A stretch of 64,000 nucleotides of DNA from DAIOEK01 sp963708715 (GTDB lineage: Bacteria > Chloroflexota > Anaerolineae > Anaerolineales > Anaerolineaceae): the NCBI GenBank assembly GCA_963708715.1, contig CAVPSU010000002.1:615447-679446 (forward strand), written 5' to 3'. This document shows positions 7,397-15,437 of this stretch, piece after piece. The notes beneath the pieces were generated by a model. The model was not told the DNA's origin. It did not search any database and saw nothing but the letters and a program-made list of their open reading frames with translations. Position 1 is the first letter of the stretch; each line of letters opens with the position of its first letter. The position numbers and the translations under genes are program-made.

Positions 7397-10039
7397 TTAC
7401 AGTACGCTTTTTTTGAGCTGTTTCTGACGGTACATTTGACTATCGGCTTGAGCGATCAATTCACCTAATGTGCAGGGATTGTCAGGGTCGTAACGTGTAA
7501 TTCCAAGGCTGATGGACAGATCATAATCCCTTTCGCCATCATGATTGCGTTTGTCAACGGCATTCTGTATCCGGTTAGCAATTATCTGAGCCGCATCCAT
7601 GGAGACATCCAACGCAAGCGCCACAAACTCATCTCCACCAATTCGGGCAAGGATATCCACATTGCGGAAGTTCTCCTTTAATATGAGGGAGATCTCTTTC
7701 AAAGCCAAATCACCAGTTGCGTGTCCGAAAGTATCATTGATACTCTTTAAGTTGTCTACATCGCCGAAAAACAATAGCATGGTCTTCTTCTCACGCTGCG
7801 CGAGCTTAACTTCCTGATCACCAAGTAGATTGAAACCCCGCCGGTTATTCAATCCGGTAAGATCATCCATAAAGGAGAGATTATGGATCTCCTCTTCCAA
7901 CCGCTTTCGTCCGATCGCCTGGGTCACCTGGGTGGAAACAAATTCAAGTAGATCCAGATCGGTCTCCTGAAAATGAATCCCCTCGGTATAGCTTTGAACT
8001 GCCATTATTCCGATTATTTGTCCGTCAGTTTTCAACGGCACTCCGAGCCAATCCACACTTGCGGTTCCCTCCACTACCACCTCACCTTGTTGGATGAGCC
8101 GGTCATAGACCTCGCGTGAAGCCCACAATGACCGCCCTGTCCGGATCACATACCTTGTTAGACCTTTACTAATAATCGGCTCAGATGGTTTGGGGTCAAA
8201 TTGATCAACGTAATATGGGAAGCTAACCAATTCAGTGGTTGGATCGTACAGTGCGATAAAGAAATTTTCAGCCGTTAATAATTCTCGCAGGATAGAATGA
8301 ATTGAGATAAAGAAATCTTCGAGCCCATCGCTTGTCATTGCGGCTTGCGATATATTAAAAGTCGCGTTCTGGATGAGTTCAAAACGTTTCCGTTCCGAAA
8401 TATCCTCGATCATGCAAAGGTGACGTAGATGCGCTTTATCATCTACATAGATCGGAGCCACTGTCATCATGATCCAGACACTGGAACCGTCCGGCCGAAT
8501 ATAACGCTTCTCCATCTGAAAACCGGGTATCTCCCCTGAATTCAACAAGGCCATATTATCAAGGTCTTTTTGGAGATCATCCGGGTGGGTGATGCTCATC
8601 CAATCGATGGAAAGGATATCTTCCACAGTTCTTCCTGCTATCCTGGCATACATGGAATTCACTTCGTAGGAACGCCCAGTTACTGAATCAACAAGTGCTA
8701 TTCCCATTGGCGCTTCTTTGAAGAGTTTCTTAAACCGTTCCTCACTGCCCCGGAGTGCTTCTTCCGCCTTTTTCCGAGCAGTAATATCTTGAACGATTGC
8801 TATATGTACAAATCCAGACGAATCTTCGCCCTCCTTCCAGAGGGGTGAGACTGTAAGTTCCCCCCATACCTTCTCCCCATTCTTGCGGATATACCGCTTT
8901 TCGATTGAGTATTCCCCGATCTTACCCTCTAAAAGGAGGGCGTTATTCTCAATATTCTCATGAACATAGTCCGGATCCGTAACGTCCTGGAAAGATAAAT
9001 TTAGCATCTCTTCTTTGGTGTATCCGAGAAACTCGCAATACTTTTTATTGATATCAAGATAATGACCCGTTTTGGTCTCGATCAGAGCCACGCCAACGGC
9101 TGCCTGCTCGAATAACATTCGAAAACGTATTTCGCTCTGTTTGAGTGTGGCTTCCGCGTTCATTCGCGCTATATTACTGCGATCAATTTCTGCACTTAAC
9201 ATTTGGGAAATATAAAATATTACAAGAATGGAGATCAGGCTCGCCAAAATTACCGCAACCGATACTCGGACTGCCGGGTTGATATTTACCAGGTTATGAG
9301 CCGAACTGAGATACCCCTGAACCAATACGATTAGGATTGACGCAGGTATAAAAGTTCTCATCAGGCGTGCTTTTATCGAACCGCCGACAAACATTCTGAT
9401 AGGCCAACAATCCGGACCGGCTGTCAATAACAGGAACAAGCTGAGGAATATGAAAGAAAGCGCGGTGGTAAGTGCCACTGGGATCAACGTACCACCATAG
9501 AATAGGGGCTCTCCAAAAAAGTAACCTAGGCAATTTATTCCACTTAGGGAGAATACAACAAGTGACAGGACCGCTGATGCGGTTCTCTTATCCACACCTG
9601 GCTCTCGCCCGGACAATAGAAAATATGCCGGAATCGTCAGGCAGAATCCAAGAGCGGTCAGAGGGGACATACGACCCGAAGAGACTTGTCCAAACATTGG
9701 AGGATTGGGAGATAATAATTTTTGGACGTCAGGTCCCATCCCGGTTAAGTATCTGAATCCTAGGACGAGAACAAGGATGAATATACCAACCAGTGTTACC
9801 CGGACAAATATATTAACCCATGGTCGATTATTGGATATTCTTTGTAACAGCAATATGCCACAGAATCCCAAAAATATTAACGCGGTAACGGGTGCCATGG
9901 GTATGTTGTCTGCACCAAAGGAAGCAAGGAAAGGGATATTGGTCAGCCATCCAATAATTGCCAGCAAACTAATACCGGTAACGATAGCCATGCAAATCGT
10001 TGCGTTACGTTTGTAATCGGAAAACGAGTCTTCGTTCAT
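7397..10039 (-). CDS. membrane diguanylate cyclase with two PAS domains and a GAF domain
   Basis: An 880-residue signalling protein. The N-terminal 290 residues hold about eight hydrophobic helices forming a membrane sensor. Then come two PAS domains with PAC tails (about 302-425 and 430-555; both show MLFEQAAVGVALIE or LFKEAPMGIALVD starts and W-x-E-L/M type ends), a GAF domain (about 570-710) and a GGDEF domain (about 715-875). The active-site motif GGDEF is intact at residues 801-805, and an RxxD product-inhibition site (RNVD) lies five residues before it, so the enzyme should make cyclic di-GMP from two GTP and be feedback inhibited. No EAL domain follows. It stands alone between the IS and a long non-coding stretch; the sensed signal is unknown. 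Confidence 0.9.
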   Translation of the reverse strand: MNEDSFSDYKRNATICMAIVTGISLLAIIGWLTNIPFLASFGADNIPMAPVTALIFLGFCGILLLQRISNNRPWVNIFVRVTLVGIFILVLVLGFRYLTGMGPDVQKLLSPNPPMFGQVSSGRMSPLTALGFCLTIPAYFLLSGREPGVDKRTASAVLSLVVFSLSGINCLGYFFGEPLFYGGTLIPVALTTALSFIFLSLFLLLTAGPDCWPIRMFVGGSIKARLMRTFIPASILIVLVQGYLSSAHNLVNINPAVRVSVAVILASLISILVIFYISQMLSAEIDRSNIARMNAEATLKQSEIRFRMLFEQAAVGVALIETKTGHYLDINKKYCEFLGYTKEEMLNLSFQDVTDPDYVHENIENNALLLEGKIGEYSIEKRYIRKNGEKVWGELTVSPLWKEGEDSSGFVHIAIVQDITARKKAEEALRGSEERFKKLFKEAPMGIALVDSVTGRSYEVNSMYARIAGRTVEDILSIDWMSITHPDDLQKDLDNMALLNSGEIPGFQMEKRYIRPDGSSVWIMMTVAPIYVDDKAHLRHLCMIEDISERKRFELIQNATFNISQAAMTSDGLEDFFISIHSILRELLTAENFFIALYDPTTELVSFPYYVDQFDPKPSEPIISKGLTRYVIRTGRSLWASREVYDRLIQQGEVVVEGTASVDWLGVPLKTDGQIIGIMAVQSYTEGIHFQETDLDLLEFVSTQVTQAIGRKRLEEEIHNLSFMDDLTGLNNRRGFNLLGDQEVKLAQREKKTMLLFFGDVDNLKSINDTFGHATGDLALKEISLILKENFRNVDILARIGGDEFVALALDVSMDAAQIIANRIQNAVDKRNHDGERDYDLSISLGITRYDPDNPCTLGELIAQADSQMYRQKQLKKSVL

Positions 10040-10596
10040 GGCATATTATGAGGTGTCAATGAAAAGAATTTTTCAGTTATTTAAGGGGGTAAAAGGATAT
10101 CCAGAACTTGATTTAATAAATTCTATCACTTTCTCAAATTGACAGGCATTTAAATGTGTCCAGTCTTCGTGAAGGGGATCCTACACATCCGCTATACTTT
10201 TCATACACGCGAAAAAGCGAATTAATATGCATGTAGTCTATTATGATCCGGGAGTTATCATATCTGCAAGTGCACCGCTTTAGTTAAGGGTGAAGCATGG
10301 AGTAGGTACTCTCCCAAGATGTGCTATTCGGGCAACCCAAGACCCAGTTGGAAATGGCATCGCCTGGCATCACAACCAATGACCATCTGTTAGAGAGTCA
10401 AGACTTAAGATCCGTACCGTCGGATGGAGGATTATGAATGACCAAGAATATTGTTTCGGGATATCCAACCGACAGTAGATCTGCAAGGAGAGCAGGTATT
10501 TGTTCGATCTCGTTTGGGGAGCGCATTGAATAGGTGCATAATTTTCCCTTCTTTGTCCGTATAAATTTATGGTTAACCACCCTCACTAATCCAGGT
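10040..10596. other. intergenic region, no gene seen
   Basis: About 560 bases upstream of the diguanylate cyclase gene. A minus-strand open frame of 69 codons at 10398-10607 has no recognisable features, lacks a clear ribosome site and overlaps the LuxR relic that follows, so it is not called. The promoter of the cyclase gene must lie near 10040-10150. Confidence 0.4.
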
Positions 10597-10700
10597 GCGA
10601 TGTCCACTTATTCCTAGAATGCCTACTCCCCTGCTCCTCACCAAGCTGTTTTTCCCCCGCTATAGCCAAACATGGTTCGCCGCCCCCGTCTGATCACAGG
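10597..10700 (+). pseudogene. relic of a MalT-like LuxR regulator 5' end
   Basis: This stretch closely matches the start of the broken regulator at 15413-15513, including about 25 bases of leader (GCGATGT...ACTTATT.CTAGAATGCC) and the first 25 codons (PLLxTKLFFP start, the signature N-terminus of large ATP-binding LuxR proteins). Here it is frameshifted within 15 codons and ends abruptly. It appears to be a fragment left by duplication or by recombination between repeated LuxR genes. Confidence 0.6.
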
Positions 10701-10724
10701 TATTATCTTTATGCCCTATATTTA

Positions 10725-10835
10725 ATGGGGACTGTCACAGGGTTCAGAGTTCTCGGCGCAATTCTTGTGGTCACTGGTAGTATTGGATTTTGTCCGCTAT
10801 ACTCCCTCTTGAAAATCAGGACGAACAAGAATTGA
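10725..10835 (+). pseudogene. fragment of a DUF2892 (YgaP-like) inner-membrane protein
   Basis: A 36-codon frame starting at an ATG without a clear ribosome site encodes GAILVVTGSIGFCPLYSLL, which is the typical end of the YgaP-like transmembrane family DUF2892 (a helix followed by GFCPLYxLL). The frame remains open upstream for about ten more codons but no first helix is recognisable, so it is probably the 3' end of a truncated gene. A strong terminator follows 17 bp after its stop, consistent with the end of an old transcription unit. Confidence 0.5.
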
Positions 10836-10852
10836 TTGGTTTCGTTTTGCCG

Positions 10853-10888
10853 GCCATGGGACGAAATGATATCGTCCCATGGCTTTTA
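10853..10888 (+). terminator. Rho-independent terminator
   Basis: A perfect 12-bp stem (GCCATGGGACGA at 10853-10864 with TCGTCCCATGGC at 10872-10883), a 7-nt loop, and a TTTTA tail. It closes the transcript of the DUF2892 relic. Confidence 0.75.
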
Positions 10889-11211
10889 TATTTAGACAAT
10901 TAAGCCATTAATTGGCATAGACTTCTCCAATAAAAATAAATTTTTGCAAGTTTAAGTAAACTCAGAATAAGGGGGATCTGTCCGAGCTTGAAATCTATTA
11001 TGACCTTCCAGTCTGGAGAATTCGCCTGGTTGATTGAAATTTAGGTCGGACGATTGCCTGGATTCTCATGACGGATAATGAATTTTATTCGATTTTCAGA
11101 TGCAGCATCATTTTCTTGTTTTTGTTTATACGGCTCAGAGATTTCGATTAATTATCCCTGATAAAATAACGATAGATATAACATTATATTGGTAATTATT
11201 AGTGGAACATT
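10889..11211. other. AT-rich intergenic region, no gene seen
   Basis: About 320 bases of AT-rich sequence upstream of the XRE-cupin gene with no convincing open frame on either strand. It probably contains the promoter of that gene near its right end. Confidence 0.4.
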
Positions 11212-11234
11212 CTACTATTGTCCTATTATAGTAG
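11212..11234. promoter_or_regulatory. inverted repeat, possible operator of the XRE-cupin gene
   Basis: CTACTAT at 11212-11218 and ATAGTAG at 11228-11234 form a perfect 7-bp inverted repeat with a 9-bp spacer, about 85 bp upstream of the start codon and inside a very AT-rich promoter-like stretch. XRE-cupin proteins commonly bind palindromes in their own promoter; the assignment is inferred. Confidence 0.35.
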
Positions 11235-11316
11235 TATAATATTCTATGATACTTTTGGCGACTACCTCCATCAATATGCTTTACTCAATTATTTAATGCT
11301 CATTTAGAGATGAATT

Positions 11317-12360
11317 ATGGGATCAACTGCTTCCGACACAAAAAAACCAACCCCGACCGAAACTCATGTGGGATATAAAATCCGCGAAATTCGTAACCGG
11401 AAAGGTCTATCTTTGCGTGGTCTGGCTGACATAAGCGGATTGAATATTAACACCCTTAGCCTGGTAGAAAATGGCAAGACTTCTCCATCAGTCAGTACAT
11501 TGCAGCAATTAGCTACTGCCCTGGAAGTTCCAATTGTCACCTTTTTTGAATCTGATCCGGTCGAAAAACAGATCGTGTTCACATCAGCAGATCAACGTCC
11601 AAGTGTCTCATTTGGAAGCACCATTATGGAGAACCTTGGTAAGGATTTATCCTCAAATTCGGTTCAACCATTTATCGTAACATTACAGCCGGGTAAAGGG
11701 AGTGGCAGTCAACCAATAATCCACACCGGGCATGAATTCGTATTTTGTCTTGAAGGAGAGATCCACTATTGGATTAGCGGAGAAGATTATCACCTGGATA
11801 CTGGCGACAGCCTTGTTTTCGAAGCACATCTTCCGCATTATTGGGAAAACATCGGACAAGCCACAACCCGAATCTTACTTATTCTTTATCCTGCGGATAG
11901 CCGGGAAGAACCGGGCGGGCGGCATTTTTCAAAAGAATTAATCAAACAGGAGTTAAACATGAAGATCGCAATTATCACTAACGATGGAAATTCCATCAGC
12001 CAGCATTTTGGGAGGGCACCTTATTATATGGTTCTGACAATAGAAGACGGAAAGATCACTAATCGGGAAATGCGTGACAAGGTTGGTCACAATCAATTTA
12101 GCAACCATCCTCATACTGAAAACCATCAGCATGGAGCCGAACATGGGTGCGGTGAAGAATCTCATGATAAACACACCAGCATGGCTGGGGCAATCGCTGA
12201 TTGCAAGGTGCTGATATGCGGTGGAATGGGGATGGGCGCCTACAACAGCATGGTCCAATTGAATATTAAACCTGTCGTGACTGAGCTTCAGGATATAGAT
12301 GAGGCAGCTCAGGCATTTATTGATGGCAAACTGATCGATCATACAGAATTGCTACATTGA
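11317..12360 (+). CDS. XRE-cupin regulator fused to a NifX/NifB-type (FeMo-cofactor-binding-like) domain
   Basis: One 347-residue frame with two distinct halves. Residues 18-75 are an XRE helix-turn-helix (IREIRNRKGLSLRGLADISG, then VENGKTSPSVSTLQQLATAL); residues 110-185 are a cupin (HTGHEFVFCLEGEIHYWI, LPHYWENIG). From residue 215, KIAIITNDGNSISQHFGRAPYY starts a complete Nitro_FeMo-Co domain (pfam02579 type), with an inserted His/Cys-rich loop (about 265-285) and the ending ICGGMGMGAYNSM. In most genomes these are separate genes. Immediately before the second half lies AGGAG and an in-frame ATG at 11959, so the second domain may also be made alone. The frame joins the two without a stop, suggesting either a true metal-sensing fusion or a lost stop codon between two genes. 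Confidence 0.8.
   Translation: MGSTASDTKKPTPTETHVGYKIREIRNRKGLSLRGLADISGLNINTLSLVENGKTSPSVSTLQQLATALEVPIVTFFESDPVEKQIVFTSADQRPSVSFGSTIMENLGKDLSSNSVQPFIVTLQPGKGSGSQPIIHTGHEFVFCLEGEIHYWISGEDYHLDTGDSLVFEAHLPHYWENIGQATTRILLILYPADSREEPGGRHFSKELIKQELNMKIAIITNDGNSISQHFGRAPYYMVLTIEDGKITNREMRDKVGHNQFSNHPHTENHQHGAEHGCGEESHDKHTSMAGAIADCKVLICGGMGMGAYNSMVQLNIKPVVTELQDIDEAAQAFIDGKLIDHTELLH
11948..11961 (+). promoter_or_regulatory. internal ribosome binding site and start codon for the NifX-like domain
   Basis: AGGAG at 11948-11952, six bases, then ATG at 11959-11961, in frame with the longer protein. The fit is better than that of most annotated starts here, so a separate 133-residue NifX-like product is plausible. 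Confidence 0.5.
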
Positions 12361-12440
12361 ATCAAACCAGTTATCACTGAAATGGGTAGTGATCTCAAAA
12401 ATTGTTTCCGGGAAACCGTCACGGATTGGAGGCAAAATTC

Positions 12441-12878
12441 ATGAGTTGCTCGTTTGAAGAAATTCAGAAAATCATTGAACAACATAATAAGTATCTTTCC
12501 GGTGAGAGCGACGGCCAACTGGCAAATTTAAATAATTCTGATCTTTATGGCGCGAATATGTCCAATGCGAATCTAAAAGGAGCTTGCATGCAAGGCGCCA
12601 GTCTGCGAAGGGCTCTCATGTGGCAGACAAATCTTGAAGACGCAGACTTGGAAGGCGCAAATTTTAAACACGCGATCATGGATGGGATCATACTCAAAAA
12701 CGCTAACCTGATGTTCGCTCATCTGATTGGTGTTAATCTTAATCACTCGGATTTGCGCGGCACGAATATGACTGGCGCAATAATCAGTGGCTCTTCGTTA
12801 ATAGGTGCCACATTTGATTCAAATACAATCTGGCCAATTAATTTTGACCCCATAGAATTCGGGGCGATTAAGTTATAG
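12441..12878 (+). CDS. pentapeptide-repeat protein
   Basis: The ATG at 12441 (MSCSFEEIQKII) is preceded by TTGGAGG at 8 bp and is preferred over the upstream start at 12402. After a 30-residue helical N-terminus the protein consists of A(D/N)LxX pentapeptide repeats (LNNSDLYGANMSNANLKGACM, ADLEGANFKHAIM, ANLMFAHLIGVNLNHSDLRGTNM), which fold into a right-handed quadrilateral beta helix. The length (145 aa) is typical of short family members. Function cannot be deduced; some relatives mimic DNA or act as scaffolds. It lies between the XRE-NifX gene and the DUF364 gene on the same strand. Confidence 0.85.
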   Translation: MSCSFEEIQKIIEQHNKYLSGESDGQLANLNNSDLYGANMSNANLKGACMQGASLRRALMWQTNLEDADLEGANFKHAIMDGIILKNANLMFAHLIGVNLNHSDLRGTNMTGAIISGSSLIGATFDSNTIWPINFDPIEFGAIKL

Positions 12879-13018
12879 AAAGAATAGTCTCCAATGTATG
12901 AAGGATCTGAATATAGGAATGATCGGTTATTCTCATTATCCATCTACCCATGCATTCTGGGGATATTAAATTATCTGGTAAGGATAGAGGATAAACAATT
13001 GTTTTTAGGAAACGGATC

Positions 13019-13756
13019 ATGCGACTTCTAGATACTCTCCTTAATTCATTACCTCAAAACCCAATCCCAATCCAGAATTTGATCATTGGGGTGCACTGGA
13101 CCGTTGTAACGAGCAGGTATACAGGATTAGCCTCCACATTGGTCAATGAGGGGCCTCACGGAAGGTCCAATATTCGTGATGTCGGCAGCTTACATCGGAA
13201 GAGCGCACAAGAATTATCTGAGTGGATTCTTTCAGATAACTTACTGGAAGCAAGCCTGGGGATGGCAGCCATCAATTCTTTGGTTGAGGTCAATGAAAAC
13301 CATATGGTTCAGATCAATGCGGCAGACGTGATTGCCAGGGAAAGTAAAGATAAAAACCTGGTGATTGTTGGTCATTTTCCATTTGTGGAGCGAATGAAAA
13401 CCATTGCCCGCAATTGCTGGATCATCGAAAAACGTCCCTATGCAGGTGATTTCCCTGAAGAAACCTATCGTGAGTTTATTCCAAAGGCGAATGTAATTGC
13501 GATAACTGGTACAGCATTAATAAATCATACAATGGAAAATCTACTATCTTTATGTCCCTCGGATTCTCTGGTGATGATATTAGGCCCATCAACTCCATTA
13601 TCTCCGGTCTTATTCGATTTTGGTATTTCGATTATCTCCGGTTCCCGGGTAGCAGATAAAGAAGCAGCCGAAATTACAATCCAGCAAGGCGCATCCTTTC
13701 CCCAGGTGAATGGAATTCAATTGTTAACCATGAGGAGAAAGGATTTCCAGGTATGA
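13019..13756 (+). CDS. DUF4213/DUF364 protein (putative heavy-metal chelation domain)
   Basis: 245 residues. The N-terminal part (about 1-85) contains the DUF4213 pattern GVHWTVVTSRYTGLASTL, and the C-terminal part (about 95-240) is the Rossmann-like DUF364 domain: VIVGHFPFVERM, WIIEKRP, PKANVIAITGTALINHTMENLL and LGPSTPLSPVLFDFGI. This family resembles enolase-N/Rossmann folds and is thought to bind metals or metal cofactors; no reaction is established. The stop overlaps the start of the next gene (ATGA), so both are co-translated. Its position after a NifX-like domain supports a link with metal cofactors, as inference only. Confidence 0.8.
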   Translation: MRLLDTLLNSLPQNPIPIQNLIIGVHWTVVTSRYTGLASTLVNEGPHGRSNIRDVGSLHRKSAQELSEWILSDNLLEASLGMAAINSLVEVNENHMVQINAADVIARESKDKNLVIVGHFPFVERMKTIARNCWIIEKRPYAGDFPEETYREFIPKANVIAITGTALINHTMENLLSLCPSDSLVMILGPSTPLSPVLFDFGISIISGSRVADKEAAEITIQQGASFPQVNGIQLLTMRRKDFQV

Positions 13757-14199
13757 AATTCTCAATGAAACCAATTGGTATTATTCATTCGCCCTTTCGA
13801 GAGACGTCGACCATGCCGATACAATCCGCCCGATCCAATGCTGTTGGCACAGTGGAGGTGTTCCCTGAATACAAGGAAGGGTTAGAAGGAATCGAGGATT
13901 TTTCCAGAATATATTTGATTTATGGATTCCATCTTTCAGAGCCGGCTAAATCTCTACTCGTTCAACCTTTTTTAGATGATCAAACGCATGGGCTTTTCTC
14001 CACCCGTTACCCGGTCAGACCTAATCCCATCGGCCTTTCGATTGTTGAAATAATAAGCCGACAAGATAATCAGCTCCAAATAAGTGGGGTGGATATGTTG
14101 GATGGAACTCCCCTTTTTGATATTAAACCTTACATCCCGGAATTTGATATTTTCGATGTTGAAAAGATCGGATGGTATCAAAACCGAAAATATGAATAA
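13753..14199 (+). CDS. trmO: TrmO/TsaA-like tRNA methyltransferase family protein (short form)
   Basis: 148 residues with the TsaA-like beta-barrel signature: the start KPIGIIHSPFRE, the central FSRIYLIYGFHLSE, the SAM-site block GLFSTRYPVRPNPIGLSIVEI, and DMLDGTPLFDIKPYIPEFD. In bacteria TrmO uses S-adenosylmethionine to methylate N6 of the threonylcarbamoyl-adenosine at position 37 of some tRNAs. This copy lacks the extra C-terminal domain of E. coli TrmO and matches the compact form found in archaea and anaerobes, where the substrate is less certain. It is translationally coupled to the DUF364 gene. Confidence 0.8.
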   Translation: MKFSMKPIGIIHSPFRETSTMPIQSARSNAVGTVEVFPEYKEGLEGIEDFSRIYLIYGFHLSEPAKSLLVQPFLDDQTHGLFSTRYPVRPNPIGLSIVEIISRQDNQLQISGVDMLDGTPLFDIKPYIPEFDIFDVEKIGWYQNRKYE

Positions 14200-14429
14200 A
14201 TCAGCAAGCAAGATAACGTATCAACTATTTTTTGTTCATCCACATTAACCGTGAATAATTTTAAACATAAAGTTGAGCACAATATCAGGAATATGATTTC
14301 AAAATAAGGGTGGCAGTATGTTTGAAAATATCTACTAGTGACTCACAACGAAAACAGTATTTTTTGAATATGTGTGGTTCTGCTGGTGTAAAACACCAAC
14401 AGCTAATTAACAATTATCAGGAGGATAAA

Positions 14430-15149
14430 ATGGAAACGTCTGAAACTAAATTTGTAACTCTTCCACGAATTGGAGACAAAGCTCCAGAATTCAAAGCGAT
14501 AACAACCCAAGGGAACATCACCTTTCCTGCGGACTACAGTGGTAGCTGGGTGATTCTGTTCAGCCACCCGGCAGATTTCACACCAGTTTGCACATCAGAG
14601 TTCATGTCCTTTGCTACGTTGGAGGACAAATTTGCGAAAGCCAACTGCAAATTGGTGGGGTTGTCAGTTGATGGGTTGTATAGTCATATCGCCTGGTTGC
14701 GCACTATCAAAGACAAAATCGAATACAAGGGTATGAAAGATGTTGAGGTTAAATTCCCATTAATTGAAGACATTACTATGGATGTAGCCCATAAATACGG
14801 TATGATACAACCGGGTGAGAGCTCAACCAAGGCGGTTCGAGCTGTTTTCTTTATTGATCCGAAGGGAACAATTCGCGCAATGATTTACTATCCCCTTAGT
14901 CTCGGTCGCAACTTCGATGAGCTCTATCGAGCCCTTATCGGAATGCAAACAGCCGATGCGTTTTCGGTGGCAACCCCCGCAGATTGGCAGCCAGGTGATG
15001 ATGTGATCGTGCCAACCGCTGGTTCGTGCGGTGTAGCCAAGGATCGCATGGAAGGGAAAGAAGGGGAAATGTATTGTTATGACTGGTTCTTCTGTACAAA
15101 AAAATTGGATCGAGATACTGTTTTAAATACGATTCTGAAAAAAGAATAA
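14430..15149 (+). CDS. peroxiredoxin (Prx6/archaeal-type, AhpC/TSA family)
   Basis: The ATG at 14430 (METSETKFVTLPRIGD) follows AGGAGG at 5-6 bp and is clearly preferred to the longer frame from 14310. The 239-residue protein has the peroxidatic motif SHPADFTPVCTSEF with Cys54, the conserved Arg (VRAVFFIDPKGTIR) and a long C-terminal arm with extra cysteines (SCGVAKD, MYCYDWFFCTKK) as in the archaeal and thermophilic Prx6-like group. It reduces hydrogen peroxide and organic peroxides using thiols in the cytoplasm. It is a single-gene unit with its own ribosome site and a strong inverted repeat downstream. Confidence 0.95.
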   Translation: METSETKFVTLPRIGDKAPEFKAITTQGNITFPADYSGSWVILFSHPADFTPVCTSEFMSFATLEDKFAKANCKLVGLSVDGLYSHIAWLRTIKDKIEYKGMKDVEVKFPLIEDITMDVAHKYGMIQPGESSTKAVRAVFFIDPKGTIRAMIYYPLSLGRNFDELYRALIGMQTADAFSVATPADWQPGDDVIVPTAGSCGVAKDRMEGKEGEMYCYDWFFCTKKLDRDTVLNTILKKE

Positions 15150-15180
15150 AAAACAAGAGAAAGCAAGTAATCTCAGCATT

Positions 15181-15222
15181 GATGAATGAACGTCTTCGTA
15201 GTTTTATGGACGTTCATTCATC
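15181..15222 (+). terminator. large inverted repeat after the peroxiredoxin gene (possible terminator)
   Basis: A perfect 14-bp stem, GATGAATGAACGTC at 15181-15194 with GACGTTCATTCATC at 15209-15222, with a 14-nt loop, 31 bp after the stop codon. No T-run follows, so termination or mRNA stabilisation are both possible. Confidence 0.45.
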
Positions 15223-15437
15223 ATCCGGTATGTGATTTGATACCACCAATCAATAGATATGTTTGGCTGCTTGGGAAGTCGACTCATATTAATCACTCTT
15301 AGCGATGCCCAACAAATCTTTCTTTTCGCCCGCACAACTAAATTCCACAAACCATAGTTTTTCTTCATCATTATTTTTTTTGCTCTTACCCACTTACCCG
15401 CCCGATTCAGAGTGCGCGATGTATACTTATTTCTAGA

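Noticed and set aside
9705..10016. Plus-strand open frame of 103 codons opposite the diguanylate cyclase
   Set aside because: It is a shadow of the strongly supported minus-strand gene and shows no family features.
10398..10607. Minus-strand open frame of 69 codons
   Set aside because: No ribosome site, no recognisable motif, and overlap with the LuxR relic on the other strand.
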